Both the position numbers and the translations under genes were made by a program. A stretch of DNA of 7,000 nucleotides, taken from Lachnospiraceae bacterium. GTDB taxonomy: Bacteria; Bacillota; Clostridia; Lachnospirales; Lachnospiraceae. The stretch lies in assembly GCA_017483425.1 (NCBI GenBank), contig JAFUWM010000017.1, positions 1 through 7,000 of the forward strand, in the 5' to 3' direction. Under the pieces are notes generated by a model. It searched no databases. It was not told the origin of the DNA and worked only from the letters and a program-made list of their open reading frames with translations. Positions 5,997 through 7,000 of this stretch are shown piece after piece. The first letter of the stretch is position 1, and every line of letters starts with the position of its first letter.

Positions 5997-7000
5997 ATGC
6001 CTATAATTGATCTGCTTACACGAAACGCAAAGGAACATGGAGATGAAGTGGCTCTTGTTGAGCTGAATCCGGCGCTCAAGGATATGAGGCGTATGACATG
6101 GAAGGAATATGACTTGATCCAGCCGGAGCCTGCCGAGCCGTACAGGAGAGAGATAACCTGGAGGATATTTGACGAGAAAGCGAACCGTTTTGCGAACCTT
6201 CTTTTGGAGAGGGGGATACAAAAGGGTGACAAGGTGGGGATACTACTCATGAACTGTCTGGAATGGCTTCCGATCTACTTCGGCGTGCTCAAGACCGGAG
6301 CGCTTGCGGTACCGCTTAATTTCAGATACGCGCCGGACGAGATAGAGTACTGCGTGAATCTCGCGGAGGTAGATATTCTTGTGTTCGGACCCGAGTTTAT
6401 AGGCAGGGTTGAGGAGATAGCTGACAGGATCTCTGAGCATAGGCTTCTTTTCTACGTAGGCGAGAACTGTCCTACCTTTGCCGAGAGCTATAACACGCTG
6501 ACTGCGGACTGTTCCTCGGTAGCGCCTGATATCAGTCTTACGGATGATGATCTCGCTGCCATATATTTCTCAAGTGGAACCACGGGATTTCCCAAAGCCA
6601 TACTTCATAAGCACAGGGCGTTGATGCACTCGGCCGCGGTTGAGCAAAAGCATCACGGGCAGACAAAGGATGACGTTTTCCTGTGCATCCCCCCACTTTA
6701 TCATACCGGAGCGAAGATGCACTGGTTCGGATCCCTTATATCCTGCAGCAAGGCTGTATTATTAAAGGGAACCAAGCCGGAATTCATACTGGATGCGGTA
6801 TCAAGGGAGAAATGCACTATAGTCTGGCTTCTTGTGCCGTGGGCTCAGGATATACTGGATGCTCTGGACAGGGGTGACCTTAAGAGAGAGGATTATGAGC
6901 TTTCCCAGTGGAGGCTTATGCATATAGGGGCACAGCCTGTACCCAGATCCCTGATAAAGCATTGGAGAGATTACTTCCCCGAGCATCAGTATGATACAAA
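5997..7000 (+). CDS. AMP-binding ligase, acyl-CoA-synthetase-like, N-terminal part
   Basis: ANL-superfamily enzyme that activates a carboxylic acid (probably fatty or other acyl acid) with ATP, usually passing it to CoA or a carrier-protein thiol. The frame is open from ATG 5997 to the window end: 334 codons of an expected 500-550. GDKVGILLMNCLEWLPIYFG (about 82-101) and KTGALAVPLNFRY are classic N-terminal features. The P-loop-like A3 motif YFSSGTTGFPKA is at 190-201, ending PKA rather than the usual PKG. PPLYHTGA at 232-239 carries the family's aromatic/His site (H236). LMHIGAQPVP at 307-316 precedes the missing A5 (YGxTE) motif. The N-terminal region has two TW..(Y/F)D motifs, RMTWKEYD and EITWRIFD, about 22 residues apart. 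The ribosome site is weak (GCGAG, seven bases before ATG). A C-terminal lysine domain and substrate specificity cannot be seen. Paralogous benzoate/CoA or long-chain ligases are alternatives. Confidence 0.92.
   Translation, partial: MPIIDLLTRNAKEHGDEVALVELNPALKDMRRMTWKEYDLIQPEPAEPYRREITWRIFDEKANRFANLLLERGIQKGDKVGILLMNCLEWLPIYFGVLKTGALAVPLNFRYAPDEIEYCVNLAEVDILVFGPEFIGRVEEIADRISEHRLLFYVGENCPTFAESYNTLTADCSSVAPDISLTDDDLAAIYFSSGTTGFPKAILHKHRALMHSAAVEQKHHGQTKDDVFLCIPPLYHTGAKMHWFGSLISCSKAVLLKGTKPEFILDAVSREKCTIVWLLVPWAQDILDALDRGDLKREDYELSQWRLMHIGAQPVPRSLIKHWRDYFPEHQYDT

Noticed and set aside
1..7000. tRNA, rRNA, CRISPR arrays, riboswitches
   Set aside because: Reading both strands by eye, I found no cloverleaf, regularly spaced repeat array or known riboswitch core.

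Overview
The window looks like ordinary chromosome of a Gram-positive anaerobe of the Clostridia, most likely Lachnospiraceae. This is inferred from strong AGGAGG-type ribosome binding sites, TTGACA/TATAAT promoters, heavy use of ATA, AGA and AGG codons at near-balanced GC, and the resemblance of the M13 peptidase, membrane-anchored phosphodiesterase and AMP-binding ligase to proteins I know from that group. No database search was possible, so the genus stays open.

Layout, all genes on the + strand. (1) 1-1016: C-terminal half of an M13 (PepO/neprilysin-type) zinc peptidase, cut by the window edge. (2) 1017-2577: a spacer with in-frame GAAGAAATGGAATCG repeats around a good promoter, then an AT-rich AAA/DUF4143-type ATPase that looks acquired. 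(3) 2578-3410: a decayed stretch with a broken DUF3089 lipase-like gene that kept its start and its last 112 codons, a possible 57-aa membrane peptide, a 14-bp hairpin and the promoter of the next gene. (4) 3411-5321: a multi-pass membrane protein fused to a glycerophosphodiester phosphodiesterase domain. (5) 5431-5673: a small CPYC glutaredoxin with its own promoter, followed by two hairpins. (6) 5674-5996: no intact gene; it holds the hairpins, a startless 36-codon open stretch and an extended -10 promoter. (7) 5997-7000: N-terminal two thirds of an acyl-CoA-synthetase-like AMP-binding ligase, running off the window.

The genes appear to be separate transcription units, since promoters can be seen ahead of the ATPase, phosphodiesterase, glutaredoxin and ligase. 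The phosphodiesterase (glycerophosphodiester turnover) and the ligase (carboxylate or fatty acid activation) could both serve lipid metabolism, but nothing ties them into one pathway. I see no convincing new multi-gene system. The parts most worth a second look are the repeat-flanked promoter of the ATPase and the decayed, hairpin-bearing stretch at 2578-3410.
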